In this document: piece by piece, positions 35,261 through 47,077 of the stretch
Layout of the letters: every line of letters begins with the position of its first letter
Numbering within the stretch: position 1 is the stretch's first letter
NCBI GenBank assembly: GCA_031213475.1
Contig: JARUPZ010000017.1
Coordinates: 9,685,587 to 9,749,586, forward strand
Length of the DNA stretch: 64,000 bases
Origin: Nereocystis luetkeana
Lineage: Eukaryota > Sar > Phaeophyceae > Laminariales > Laminariaceae
Direction of reading: 5' to 3'
The notes under the pieces: generated by a model
The model's input: the letters and a program-made list of their open reading frames with translations, nothing else
Told to the model about the DNA's origin: nothing
Databases searched by the model: none
Made by a program: the position numbers and the translations under genes

Positions 35261-35975
35261 GCAAGTCCGCATGTTTCATCACGCGTATCCCTGTTGGAAC
35301 TGCACTAACTGTGTCATACATATACGTAAACATATACCTGGTACTTCGTATTATACCAAGTACATTACTGCAATTCAGAGTGTTTTATTGTCCACAACAC
35401 GGGCGTGCGGTTCTTAAGGCCTAAAAGGGTTAACCTTAGTTTTTTTTCCCAAACGGCCGCAGGATTAAAAAAAAAAACTCTCGTGCTGCCGCGGTGCGGT
35501 GTGCTGTAGTTTGGTTTGGTTAAGGTGAAGGTGAAGTATGCTTCGCTTTGCTACCGAGTGTTTTTGTTTAGGTACATTCACAACTGATGCGTGTGCGAGC
35601 TGCTTTGACAGACTGAAAGGTGGAAGCTCGAAACTCAGGTCATAGATTGCGTATGGGAAGTGTTTTTATGAATAGGCTTAGGTTTACGTCAGCTATGAGT
35701 TTTTCACCGATGAAACTAACCTTTGTTTTTTTTTTCTCTGATTTAGGTTGGTTCGATGTGGTTTCCAGTTTGCAATCACATCGGCTGCGAGATAGGCCGA
35801 TCGAACAGTCAGACCGCAGCTTTGCAACCTTTTTGTGATCCGATTGGTTTGCCTCCCAAATCCCCTTCCGCGCTCCCTTCTTCTCTCTCGCTGTCGCTCT
35901 TCCCTCGCACCGCTGTGCCGCATGGTACCCGTTCGAACGGTGGGCATTTTATGTTCCACTTTTCTGGGAGCACAG

Positions 35976-36049
35976 AGATGCGAGGGCGGGGCTTGAGCTA
36001 TCCCTGCCGCACAGGCTGGACATCGACACCTCTGGGCTCGTCATTGTCG
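35976..36049 (+). CDS. Exon 9: catalytic HRLDIDTSG motif
   Basis: Encodes DARAGLELSLPHRLDIDTSG then LVIV. HRLDxxTSG is the signature of RluA-family pseudouridine synthases and its Asp is the nucleophile/catalytic residue. Acceptor GAGCACAG, donor GTGACT. It is immediately followed by a full R3 repeat copy in intron 9. Confidence 0.95.
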
Positions 36050-36082
36050 GTGACTAATGTACACCAGTACAGTATAGGGGGG

Positions 36083-36600
36083 GGGGGCGTACTCGATAGG
36101 AGAGATATACTCGATCTCATGCATGGCCGTAGTCTTATGACCATAGACCCTCGCATCCCTACAATGCCGGGACGGAGCATGTCGGGTTTTCACCGACCAG
36201 GCAGACATTGCTTGCACCAAGGGCGAAGCGCCGTGAGGCGTCCGGCGAGTGGCATGAAGGGTGAGCTGCATCCTACTACGAGCCGCTTGTGAGGCGGACT
36301 TGCATATATGGATGACAGCTTCAATGAGTTAAACTGTTTTCCGGTGTGGCCACTTCCAGAGACAGCAATGAGAGTACTATGTAACTGCCTCTTGGGTGCC
36401 TTACCTTAAACACTACGTGATACGACCAATTCCCTCGTGCTTCTCCACCTAGCACAAATGATCTAACTCGACAACCAGCTGTAGGCGAAACCCCAAAAAA
36501 TAAATAAATTGGTAACCTGGTTGTCTAGCTCACGTAGTGAGCAGCATGTTTTACAGTGTCGTTGCCAACCGGCTCCAACCCAACCTATATAAAATAGGGA
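36083..36600 (+). repeat. R3, near full-length
   Basis: GCGTACTCGATAGGAGAGAT ... CAACCGGCTCCAACCCAACC, beginning about 35 bp after the exon 9 donor. Confidence 0.75.
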
Positions 36601-36904
36601 GGGGGGGGGGGGGGGTATACTGTACAGTAGTGGTCGGATCCCAGAAGCTGTGTGCAACCTCGGAAAGTCATTTCGTTTACATCCCAAGTACAAGTATAGA
36701 CACACCCACTCCTCGAATTCTGCAGCTTAAGATTTTGCCTTCCTTCTATGCGGAATGCATGTCCTGGATGAGGCCTACAGCAGATTAAACCCGTAGCACG
36801 CGCGATGGAAGTGTCACTCACAGCTTGCACACGGTGAGTTTCGACGAAATTCTCGATCTCACAGATGCTGCTTTTTTAATGTTGTAAATACTGCTGTAGG
36901 GTCC

Positions 36905-37135
36905 GGCCCCCCATATGGCGGTATCCCGGTATAAGGCGGTCTGAATAAGGCGGTATCCCCACATAAGGCGGTATGAATAAGGCGGTATCCCGATATAAGG
37001 CGGTCTGAGCAAGACGGTATCCCGATATAAGACGGTATGAGTAAGGCGATGTCCCGATATCAGGTGGTCTGAGCAAGGTGGTATCCCCACATAAGGCGGT
37101 CTGGGTAAGGGGGTATCCCGATATAAGGCGGTCAA
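36905..37135. repeat. 32-bp minisatellite
   Basis: About seven units of GGCGGTATCCCGATATAAGG plus CGGTCTGAATAA with substitutions. Confidence 0.85.
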
Positions 37136-37170
37136 AATCGCTTGGCGTGACTGGAGAATTGCGCTCATAT

Positions 37171-37243
37171 TACCGGGGAACATAGTAACAGTCAGACCTT
37201 AATATGGTCTCACTGAAAATAGCTACCAGGGTATATAATATCA
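37171..37243. mobile_element. MITE1 relic
   Basis: TTACCGGGGAACATAGTAAC and a few further consensus bases, followed by a MITE2-like end at 37244. Highly diverged. Confidence 0.4.
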
Positions 37244-37330
37244 ATACCACTCTGTCCCTAAATATGAGGAATGTTTGTATTGAATATTAGTGTATAAATG
37301 GTTCCTATATTTCTGGACAAAATGGCTTGT
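37244..37330. mobile_element. MITE2-like copy, diverged
   Basis: TACCACTCTGTCCCTAAATA start; inverse-like GGTTCCTATATTTCTGGACA near 37300. Follows a MITE1 relic. Confidence 0.45.
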
Positions 37331-37467
37331 TTATTGGGTCCGTCGTGCGTTCTGAATACGTGCAACATATTTATAGTATGTACTAAATATAATGCCCAGT
37401 TGGTTGCCCTTATTCAAATACACACGCTCGTTATATTCCGGGACAAATCACTATTATTGGTAACATT

Positions 37468-37548
37468 CAGTAGTAGTAGTAGTAGTAGTAGTAGTGTTAA
37501 TAGTAGTAGTAGTAGTAGTTGTTGTAGTATTAATAGTAGTAGTGTTAA

Positions 37549-37581
<33 letters not shown>

Positions 37582-37614
37582 CAGTAGTAGTAGCAGTAGT
37601 AGTAGTAGTGTTAA

Positions 37615-37645
<31 letters not shown>

Positions 37646-37686
37646 TGTAGTAGTAGTAGTGTTAATAGTAGTAGTAGTAGTAGTAG
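37468..37686 (+). repeat. (TAG)n microsatellite
   Basis: TAGTAG runs with GTGTTAATAG interruptions at intervals, intron 9. Confidence 0.95.
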
Positions 37687-38070
37687 AGTGATAGTATATG
37701 CTTGTACTCGTATATATACACGTTGATTTATTTAATAGTGTGTTCGTGGTATGAATAGTATCCCAGCAGTTAGTGTCGCTAGTTCACACGGTTTAGCAGT
37801 AGTAATGACAGCAATACGTACGTGCGAGGTGTCAGTTTTGATCGTGTGCAACCTCTTGGGGAGCCCGAGATAGCGACTGAAACAAAGACACCCTCCCCCC
37901 CGCCTCCCCTGCTCATGCCGGGCTTAAATAAAGCCTCCCTTTGCTACCTCCCCTACTCCTGTCTGATTGCCATCCTTCCCGCCCCCCCCCAGCTTCCCCC
38001 CCCCAGCTTCCCGCCCCTCCCCCCTGCTAACTATCGTAGCTTGCTTCTCCCCGTATTTTGTGGGCGCCAG

Positions 38071-38135
38071 CGAAGAACCGAGAAACTCTTCGAGCCATCA
38101 ACGACCTCATTAAGGGCCCGGGGCTGCTGCTGAAG
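38071..38135 (+). CDS. Exon 10
   Basis: Acceptor GGGCGCCAG, donor GTGGGG. Encodes AKNRETLRAINDLIKGPGLL and LK; with exon 9 this reads LVIVAKNRETLRAIND, the helix that follows the catalytic motif in RluA proteins. Phase 1 in, phase 0 out. Confidence 0.9.
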
Positions 38136-39242
38136 GTGGGGGGATACTATCGCAGCTCCCTGCCCGTGAAAGCCCGTTATTGTTTTCATTTGAGTTTTGA
38201 GCGAGGGTACCAGGAATAGTGCCCAAAACAAATACCCCGATGAATACGTGTATACCTGGTATATTATAGATATATAATAGGGCAGATGCCCAAATCAGGT
38301 ATACCTGATCCGTTTTAGCCAAAATCAGGTACGTGCTAAACTCGAGTAAAAAACGCGCGCCACGGGCGGTGTTGTGTCGTTCATGAAAATCCGGCAAAAA
38401 ATAAAAGCGCCTAAAGCATTAAGCGTGCCACATGGCTTCCAAAATCTGAATTGTTTTGTTTTCTTTAGGGCGTAGGCACCACGGGCTCCCCTTGGCTTAC
38501 CTGCAGAGAGTCAGTATTGATAGGCTTAGTACTGTCGTTTGTTTCGCCACGACGGGAACGCCAAGAGTGTATACTCTGGCGCCCCCCCCCCCCCCCCCCA
38601 AGATCTGAGGCCACCTCGACGCGGGGTGGCGCAGACGAATGCCGTGTGACCATGGTGCTGCATGGGCTGCTGTGACCAAAAGAAAAACCCATCAGAGTAC
38701 ACGTGACACAACAGCTATCTGAAGCAAGAACATCGCACACACCGAAGAAGAAGAGGTGAAAAAAACTGCGTACGCAAGTATGCAAGTATAAATGAGTACT
38801 TTTTACGTACGACGTACGAGTGTTTGAGAGTGAATACAGAAGAATTTCAACCGAGGGAGGGCAGACGCATACGGAGAAGAAAAAAACAGTGTACGTATAT
38901 ATGGCTTCTCCGGTTGGTTCAAAGTTGGCAAAAATCTGTTGAAAGCTGGACATACAGTAGTAGTCTAAGTCAGGTATCCCTTGGCCTTTTCGAGCCAACA
39001 TCAGCTACCTGGTACGATGTTATGTAGCCTGGCCGGTAGAAGGACTCCTGGGGTGTGTTTTGTACTTGCTTATAGCATGTAACTGATTTTGGCTGAAAGT
39101 GGCCAGGAATACCTGATTTTGGCCAAAACCCTATATAGTGTATACCTGGTACATGGTTTAGTAATATATACCCTATATATACCTGGTACCAGGTATATAA
39201 TATATATATATATATATGTATATATCTACCAGGTGTAATATG

Positions 39243-39330
39243 GTATTGTTTTGTTTTGTTGTTCTCACATTAACTCTCTGACGAAGGAGTCCGTGGTCAC
39301 ACAAAGGTGCTGGAGCCCTAGGAAGATCCG
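39243..39330 (-). mobile_element. LINE 3' end fragment, degraded
   Basis: Plus-strand TTGTTTTGTTTTGTTGTTCTCACATTAACTC, then GTCCGTGGTCAC and GGAGCC, is the reverse complement of a diverged LINE 3' end with a short tail. Confidence 0.6.
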
Positions 39331-40344
39331 AAAAACAAAAAATGCCTCGAAATACACGATACGAAGAAAGCGCACACGAGCTAAAACCAATGTGCAAACT
39401 GAACTAACATGGCCGCGGGTATATCCTCTCAACTATAACATAGAGTACCCCCGTTCCCACCACTAACCAACTCGTGGCTGCTGACTACAGCGGATGCTGT
39501 CTGAAGTGCTGCCTGCACCGTACGAAACGCACGGTAGTCCTGAAAACGAAAGAGGAACACACCTGGCTGCTATCTGGAGTGCTGTCAGAGTGAAGACTCG
39601 CGGATACGCAGTGAAAAAAGGAGCAATCGAACCTTACTACCACACGAATATCAACGATCGCCATCTCTTCCTGGGCTGTCTGACACAAAAAGATGCAGCA
39701 CAGTTATGATACCACGTCCCTGATAATTGCGTAGGTTATCCCTCATGAAGGGTATACAACTCGTTAACTACAAAGACCAGTGACGACGTTAATACCAAGT
39801 ACCGGTAGATGCTATTCTGCCTCGTGAAAAACAATACCAGGAAAAAACAAACTATGACTGCTTCTCTCGTGATGATAGCGTGCGCGCAGATCATGGGTCT
39901 CCGTGCACCGTCTTCCTGCCGCTCTTCATGGCCGCCTCATCGCCTTGGCCCAATCCACCCGCTCCTTTGCGCGTGCACTCGTTGCCATTCCCTTCCAGTC
40001 GATTCCCTTTCTCCGTCATCCTGAAAAACAAAACGCTCCTCGCACTTGCGGTTCTGATCTGAAGAATAAATATTCTCGCGCAGGGGGAGGTCAATCCGTC
40101 TCTTCCTATAGATACGCAGTAAGCTCTGTTACCGCATGACGCGCAAGAGGGCAGACACACCCCTCCGACGAATTTTCCAGGCTTTTTATTTCTCCGGGCG
40201 AGGCGTGTGGAGAAATATCTCGGCAAGATATTTCCAACACCACTTGCTCTTTTTTTTTTCTTCATTTTTTGTGCTTTCTTAGCCCTCCTCCCCTCCCCCC
40301 GATGTTGTTGGAAAATCTCGGGTCCGAAAGTCGTGTGATACGGC

Positions 40345-41620
40345 ACCACTCTGCCCCTAGATGTAAGAAACGTTTGTGCATTACTATGCAATCAAAAAGG
40401 TCCTTACATTTCGGATACTATTTCGGACAATCTGTCCCGAAATGTAAGCACCGTTTGCATAGGAATAATAAATCTATACGTTTTTTATATTTATTTCTTT
40501 ATATTCAGGACACTCTGCCCCTCACCATAATGATCACTTGCATATTAAGAGCTAGTCCACACGTTCCTGCTGATTCGGACACTCTAACCCGAAGTTTAAG
40601 GATCTTGTGTATAATTTCTTTGATAAAAACGGTCCTTGTATTCGGGACATATTTTGACCCGAGATATAAGGATCGTTTGTGTAGTAACCTTTATTCGAAA
40701 CGGTCCCCATTTTTAGGGACAAGGTTTGCCCCGAAATTTAAGGACCGTGCGTAGATCAATCTTCAATCGAAACGGCCCCCATATTTAGGGGCATAATGTC
40801 TGAAATATAAGGACAGTTTGTATAGGAATACTTCATCCCCACGTTCCTTATATGTCGGCCCGAAATAGAAATATCATTTGTATAGGAACATTTAATCCAC
40901 ACGCTTCTTATATTTCAGGCACTCTGACCCGAAATTTTGGGACCGTTTGTATGTGAATACTTCATCCAAACATTCTTTATATTTAGGGACATAGTTTGAA
41001 CCGAAATATAAAGACTGTTTGTACGTTAGTCTTTAATGAAAACATTCCTTTTGTTTAGGGACATATTTTGACCCGAAGTATAAGGACCGTTTGTATTTTT
41101 AATCTTCAATCTAAACGGTCCTTATTATTGAGGGACATAATTTGACCCGAACTTCAAAGATCGTTTATATGTTAATGTTCATTCTAACGGCCCTCATATT
41201 TGGGGACATGCTCCGACCCGCCAAATAAGGAACGTTTGTAGATTAATAATTATAGTAGTTAAGTTTGCTCCTAGATATAATGGATCGTTTATACGAGAAT
41301 AGTAATACCTGGTACCCAAGTATGAGCCTAAATATGATGATCGCTTATATAGGAATACTTTATCCAAACAGTCATCGCATTTAGTGACATAGATTGACCC
41401 GAAATAGAAGGATTGTTTGTACATTATTCTCTAATCGAAACGTTCCTTATATTGAGGGGCATTGGCGTCTGAAATATAAGGACTGTTTGTATGTGAATCT
41501 TTAACCAAAATTTTCCTTTTATTTAGGGACATGCTTTGACCCGAAACTTACGAACTGCTTGTATGTTAATACTTCATCGAAACAGTCATTACATTTAGGG
41601 ACGTGGTTTGACCCAGGACG
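40345..41620. repeat. Tandem array of MITE2-derived units
   Basis: About 17 diverged units of roughly 72-78 bp, each with GGACATAxTTTGACCCGAAA, then TATAAGGACCGTTTGTAT and ...AACGGTCCTTATATTTAGGG. The unit matches the terminal and subterminal sequence of MITE2 (CACTCTGxCCCxxAATATAAGGACCGTTT). Fills a third of intron 10. Confidence 0.7.
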
Positions 41621-42092
41621 TACCAAGCACAAGCCACTACTACCGCCACTGCCACCGCTGCCGCCGTCTCCACTACTCCGCAACGCACCTGACGGCACCG
41701 CAGCAGTAGTAACGGCGCCGCAACAGTAGATCATGCAGTAGTAGCTATGCGTACGTAGCGCCGAGTAGAGGTTCGGGCCGGAGTGAAAAAACACAGTAGT
41801 GAATTGACTACCGGTATCTCACACAGCACAGGCGTCGAAGCATCCGGTGCACTGACGGTGTCGTGTCCAAGCTGTCCAAGCTAACCCGCTACGCAATACA
41901 GCAGTTTGTAAACCATCGTAGCTCCCATTGCGCTGACGGTGTCGGGTCCAAACAAACTCGCCACGCAATGCAGTTTGAAAACCCATTTTTTTTTGTTCGA
42001 TTGAGGTGTTCCTGTACCTACAAACATCATGACACAAGCCGCTGCAACTGCCGCCGCCGCCGCCGCTGCCGTCTCCGACGCGCCATCTCCAG

Positions 42093-42350
42093 GCGGGCGG
42101 GAGGGGGGACACGCCGCGCGCCCGCAGGGCCAGGAACAAGGCTCTACGCCGCCGAGTCGCAGCGCAGGAGGAGCGGCAGGAGGAGCAGCAGGCGTCGAAG
42201 CTGCAGGAGGAAGGTCATCAGCGGCCGAAAGTTGCTGCCTTGCCATCGTCTCCGTCCCCGTCATCGTCCTCGCTTTTTTCGTCGCCAGCGATGGGGGTGG
42301 GCGGCGAAACGCCTGATCGTCTTAGGAAGCGCTACCGCGCTCTCGTGGAG
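42093..42350 (+). CDS. Exon 11: Q/E-rich insert ending in KRYRALVE
   Basis: The last codons, LRKRYRALVE before GTGAGC, match the conserved K-Y-x-A-L-V strand of the family. Upstream the frame encodes a basic then Gln/Glu-rich and Ser-rich insert of about 75 residues. The acceptor at 42092 (ATCTCCAG) is the best phase-0 choice; a shorter exon is possible. Part of this exon is duplicated downstream in intron 11. Confidence 0.7.
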
Positions 42351-42794
42351 GTGAGCAGAGACCCCTTCTACGTACCAGCTATACCCGCCCGTGATGGGAG
42401 GGGGGGGGGCGGAAAACGCCTGATCGTCTTAGAAAGCGCTGTACACCGACAGCTCTTGGGGAGATTCTTCGACCCCTCTGCTTGTAGCGCTCGATGGGGA
42501 AATTGAAAACTACGTGTTGTGTCCAAGACAACAGAAAAAAAACAGCATTCGTGCACAACCTGTAAGCAGGAATGCACGAGCACCCGGTGTGCATTCATAC
42601 ACAATACCAGGCATACTTATGAACTATACCTGTACACGCATGTGTTTAGATCCATTGTACACTTAGCACGTGGGTATACTGTAGCTGCTTGACACAAATG
42701 GTTCGATTTTGTGTTTATGTTTTTTTTTTTGTGCTGTTCGCTCTTTTTGTCTCGCTCTTCCGTCCTTCCTTTTCCGCGCGACCCCTGCCCCCCC

Positions 42795-43415
42795 CCCCTC
42801 CCCCTATGCTCATACGATTACGGCCATGCATGAGATCGAGTACATCTCTCCTATCGAGTACCCCCCCCCCCCCCCCCCTCCCCCGACGTCATTATACGTA
42901 GGTTGGGGTGGCGTCGGTTGGCAACGACACTGTAAAATATGCCGCTTATTACGTGAGCTAGACAACCGGGTACCGTTCGTTTTTTGTTCTCTAGCGGTCG
43001 GTGACAGCTGGTGGTCGAGTTAGGTCATTCGTGCGGGGTGGAGAGCCTTTAGTCCGCACAAGAGCAATGATCGCATCACGTGGTGTGCATCTGGCAAGGT
43101 GCCCAAGAGGCAGTTACACAGGACCCCCGTCGCTCCCTCTGGAAGTGGCCACACCGGAAATTGAATTTACTCATTGAAGCTGACATCCATACGCAAGTGG
43201 GCCTCACACTCGGTTCTTCGTAGGATGCAGCTCACTCTTCATGCGACTCGCGGAACACCTCACGTTTCGCGCTTGGTGCAAGCAACCATTGTCTGCCTGG
43301 CCGATAAAAACCCGGCGTGCTCCGTCCCGGCATTGTCGGGATGCGAGGGTCTATGGCCATATGACGACGGCCATGCCTGATATCGAGTACACCCCCAGCC
43401 GACGCCACCCCACCC
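42795..43415 (-). repeat. R3, inverted, near full-length
   Basis: Minus-oriented copy with an additional R3 start at 42800-42870; occupies most of intron 11 and stops just before exon 12. Confidence 0.7.
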
Positions 43416-43440
43416 CACCCCACCCCCTTGCTCTCGGCAG

Positions 43441-43545
43441 GTCATGCCCGGGAGTTCCCCACTGTTGGCGTCCCCCATTCCTCTGATACACTTCCAGAGA
43501 GTCTCGCACAGAGCGCCCAAGGAATTTTCCAAGAATCGACCTGAG
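43441..43545 (+). CDS. Exon 12
   Basis: Acceptor CTCTCGGCAG, donor GTGGGG. Phase 0 both ends, 35 codons, including PIPLIHFQRVSHRAPKEFS. It corresponds to the segment after the YRALV strand where plant-type homologues have an H-x-M ... RAP motif. A (GGGAT)n tract begins about 65 bp after the donor. Confidence 0.85.
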
Positions 43546-43599
43546 GTGGGGAACATACTATGGTTGGGGCAGGTGGGGAACGTATTCGGGGCGAGGTGG

Positions 43600-43925
43600 A
43601 GTGTGGTGAGATGGAATGGGATCGGACGAGATGGAATGATATGTGATGGGACGGGACGGGACAAGATGGGATGGGATGGGATGGGGCGGGATGGGATGGG
43701 ATAGGATGGGATGGGATGGGGTGTGATCGGATGGGATGGGATGGGATGGGATGGGATCGGATGGATGGGATGGGATGGGATGGGATGGGATGGGGTGGGA
43801 TGGGATGTGATCGGATGGATGGGATGGGATGGGATGGGATGGGATCATACGGGATGGGATGGGATGGGATTAAACGGGATGGAATGATATGCGATGGGAC
43901 GGGGTGGGATGGGATAGGAGGGGGG
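43600..43925 (+). repeat. (GGGAT)n satellite
   Basis: Over 50 GGGAT pentamers with GATCGGAT variants, starting about 65 bp after the exon 12 donor. Confidence 0.95.
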
Positions 43926-44234
43926 TGAGATGAGGGGGAGTGGAAACGCTGGGTCGAGGTATCTCCCGAACAACCATGGGTATACGTAGCCGTAGCCATC
44001 CATCAACCTGCCTTCTCCGGTGGATATCGTTTTGGAGAGACGCATGGCGTGTACTGGTATACTGTAGTGCCTCCATGACAGCGTGAAATCAGCATACTGG
44101 TAGACAATTTGCAGAGGTACACTTGCGGCCTTCGTTTGCCGTATCGGAATTTCGGAACGTAACTTCACTTACTTGCACCGCTTTTGCTGCTTTCCTGACC
44201 CCCCCCCCCCCTATATTATATACCTGGTGCATAT

Positions 44235-44735
44235 ATCTATATATATTATATGTGTGTTGGGATGGCGTCGGTTGGCGACGACGCTGTAAAACGCGCCTCT
44301 TACTGCGTGAGCTAGACAACCATGGTGCCGTTTTTGTTTTTGGCGGCTACCACGGCTGGCGGTCGACTCAGATCATTTTTGTGCGGGGAGAACCTTAACG
44401 CCGCACAAGGGGGATGATCGTGTCACGTACATGGTCGTGTGTATGTATGGTAAGGCACCCAGGAGGCAGTTACATACGTAGTAAACACATTGCTGTCCTT
44501 GGAAGTGAAAAATAATATATACGTTGGCGCTGTCATCCATGTGCAAGAAAATCCGCCTCACAAGCGGCTCTTAGCAGGATGCAGCTCACCCTTTATGCGA
44601 CTCGCCAGACACCTCACGGCACTTCGCGCTCGGTGCAAGCAATTTCTGCCTTGGTCGGGGGAAACCCAACGTGCTCCGTTCCGGCATTCTAGGGGTTTGA
44701 GGGTCTACGGTCATACAGCACGTTTCTATATCGTA
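44235..44735 (-). repeat. R3, inverted
   Basis: GGCGTCGGTTGGCGACGACG ... GAGGGTCTACGGTCATAC; intron 12. Confidence 0.7.
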
Positions 44736-45714
44736 TGTGGAGAAGTTTGGTGCACCGTAAAAATAGTAAATAGGTACCAGGTACGTGGTCGCGAGATCAC
44801 GATCGCTCTCCTAGGAGATAGATGGTGGCCGCAGGTGGCGTAACAGGGAGGGGGAAATCAAGCAAAGTCTCTGTGTACGAGTACTAGTACGGTATATAGG
44901 AAAAAACGTAATGGGCGCCAAAATGTTGGAGGCGTTTCCATCAGGAGTGGGCGGGGTGCTCCGTCTCGACAGGGATGCGTGAGGTCAATGGTGAAGTGAC
45001 TTAAGGCAAGCAACTGAATGAGTACGCCTCATACGCCTCATGACGAGGACGTTCTCTGCATGTAGTATACCTGGTAGGCATGACGGCCTCTTCATGCCGA
45101 AGGGCGTAGGTACAGGCTTCCTTTATTCAATTGGTTTGTTTGTTGCTCTCTCGTTACCACCCCCCCCAAAAAAGTATGATTGCGACAGCTGTTTCTATGT
45201 GGGGCCTATTTACACAAACTCGGTGTCTACGGAAGCGGGCGAGCGAGCTTGGGCTAAAACGCGTTTGACTTGTGTTCGTGGCATACCGTCTCGAGTCTCG
45301 AGGTGCTTGAAGTCGCCGGGTCTGCTGTAGGTTTGGTGGCGTGTTCCGAGTGGGGCGGAAAAGCATGTACCTGGTAGTTGTTCTTTTCGTTCGTATTTCT
45401 TCGATTGGGTAGAAAGCTAGGCTCAATCTTATCGGAGAGCTTTTTTTTTCCCATTATTCCCAAAGTTTGGAAATATTTGGAGATATGTATCAATATACGT
45501 AGGCGTTCTGTCACTATTCGTGAAATTCTCCAGAAGCATGAAGATTAAGTTCGTTAAATTTCACATATTTGGAAAAAAAATCAGCGCACACGGCCTGCTG
45601 CAGGTGTGCGGCCGCCTCGCCTCATTTCCCCCTCTACTACTGCAGCACGACTACGACCATGCATGACACGAGAAACCCCCGCCCCCCCCCCCCCCCCCCC
45701 CTCCCGCCGTGCAG

Positions 45715-45905
45715 GAAAGCGGAGGCGGAGAGTCGGAGGAGGGAGCCGAGGAGTCGTGGCTGGAGTGCCGTTTGGTTCTGCTGTCCACGAGGGAGGTGTC
45801 GCCGAGATGGGTTGGGGAGAGGGAGGAGAGCGGGGTCGGCGACGTCGGTCGGCGGTTTCAGGAAGTCGAGGCAAGTTGCCGATGTGTCGAGCGTTTGTTT
45901 GCGCT
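45715..45905 (+). CDS. Exon 13
   Basis: Acceptor CCGCCGTGCAG after a C run, donor GTGAGT at 45906. It encodes an acidic start, then SWLECRLVLLSTREVSP, matching the C-x-L beta strand of plant-type homologues, and a lineage-specific segment ending VERLFA. Phase 0 in, phase 2 out. Reading past the donor meets TGA at once, supporting the splice. Confidence 0.8.
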
Positions 45906-45956
45906 GTGAGTACCCCGTGTGTTTTTTGTTGTTGTTGGCATGTTGTCGCTACTAAT

Positions 45957-46060
45957 TTACGGGGGAGCATAGTAAATAGGACCTACGGTACACACTAAAA
46001 CCTGTATATTTAACTATTTTTAATGACAATCTTAGGTCCTATTTACTATGGTCCTCTGTA
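45957..46060. mobile_element. MITE1 copy 12
   Basis: TTACGGGGGAGCATAGTAAA ... TTACTATGGTCCTCTGTA; begins 51 bp after the exon 13 donor. Confidence 0.75.
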
Positions 46061-46094
46061 CTGGTAGTAAGTAAGCCATCGCTAGGTAATAATA

Positions 46095-46199
46095 TTACGG
46101 GGGGGCATAGTAAATAGGACCTACGGTACACACAAAAACCTATATATTTCGCGATTTTTACTATCAATATTTGGCCCTATTTACTATGGTCCCCCGTAA
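46095..46199. mobile_element. MITE1 copy 13
   Basis: TTACGGGGGGGCATAGTAAA ... TTACTATGGTCCCCCGTAA with TA flanks, 34 bp after copy 12. Confidence 0.8.
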
Positions 46200-46338
46200 T
46201 ATTAATAGTACTGGTTGCTTGTATTGATTGAGTCATTCGTCTCCCCCACTCCGTATGATAAATAAATAATTAAACAAACATACCAATAATATTCACCTCC
46301 CTGCAGGTATGATGTTGCAGGATGGCGAAAACAATGAA

Positions 46339-46632
46339 TTATTTGCCCTCCGATAAAAAAATATCTCTCAGACCCGGAGGCAGACCGAATCGGGCCCGCT
46401 CCTCCCCGAATTCGGAAAACGGATAATTAAACAACATATACGGCACCTGTATGGTTACGGGGAAACCTATCGTATTGGTCCGAACCTGTTGACAGCGCTT
46501 AGGAATACGACGCATGAGATCTCCATCGTAGATCGAGGAGTTCCATGCTGGATAGGGATTATGGTAGTGGGATTTCGGGATATCGGGACAATGTGCGAGG
46601 CTCCCTGAAGTCGCGCGTTGTGTAGCTATCAA
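46339..46632 (-). other. Unrecognised 97-codon ORF in intron 13
   Basis: Non-repetitive minus-strand frame from ATG to stop containing AWNSSIYDGDLMRRIPKRCQ and FGLPPGLRDIF. Its 3' flank CCCCGAATTCGGAAAA recurs at 55160, so it may lie in a repeat. No function proposed. Confidence 0.25.
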
Positions 46633-46835
46633 TAGCTCCTTGTGAGGCGAGTCAGCTCGACAGCCGGGGAATAATTACAGGAGGAGAGAGCTCCGCATTG
46701 CTGAGTCTGGAGTCAGCCGCGCTTTCCCGTGCCGGCTGCGTCTAAACCTTCAGAGACATACTAACCGAATGTGGTGTGTGTAAGCCTTGAGGGATAACCT
46801 GTTTCTCGGGTCCATGGTAGGTTCTGATTACTGTG

Positions 46836-47010
46836 TACCACTCTGCCCCATAATATAAGCACCGGTTTCACACTAATTGTTAACCCCTTTAGAACCGCAG
46901 TCCCGTTTTGGGGACACACCACTCAATTTCCAAGTCATTTGCCCCCAATTGCCCCCAAAACGAGACTACGGTCCTAAAAGGGTTAAACCAAACTGTGGGA
47001 CAGAGTGGCA
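46836..47010. mobile_element. MITE2 interrupted by a TTAA palindrome
   Basis: TACCACTCTGCCCCATAATA ... GTGGGACAGAGTGGCA, with a complete TTAA-palindrome inserted at 46880-46986. Confidence 0.65.
46880..46986. mobile_element. TTAA palindrome (R2) nested in MITE2
   Basis: TTAACCCCTTTAGAACCGCA ... GGTCCTAAAAGGGTTAA, both TTAA flanks intact. Confidence 0.8.
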
Positions 47011-47077
47011 TTCGCCACTTCGTATGTATTGCTGAGACGAAGGCTACATACAAGCAGTAGAGGTGAACCTTTTCTTT

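Noticed and set aside
36905-37135. Regular 32-bp units resembling a CRISPR array
   Set aside because: Units are contiguous without unique spacers, in a eukaryotic intron; a minisatellite.
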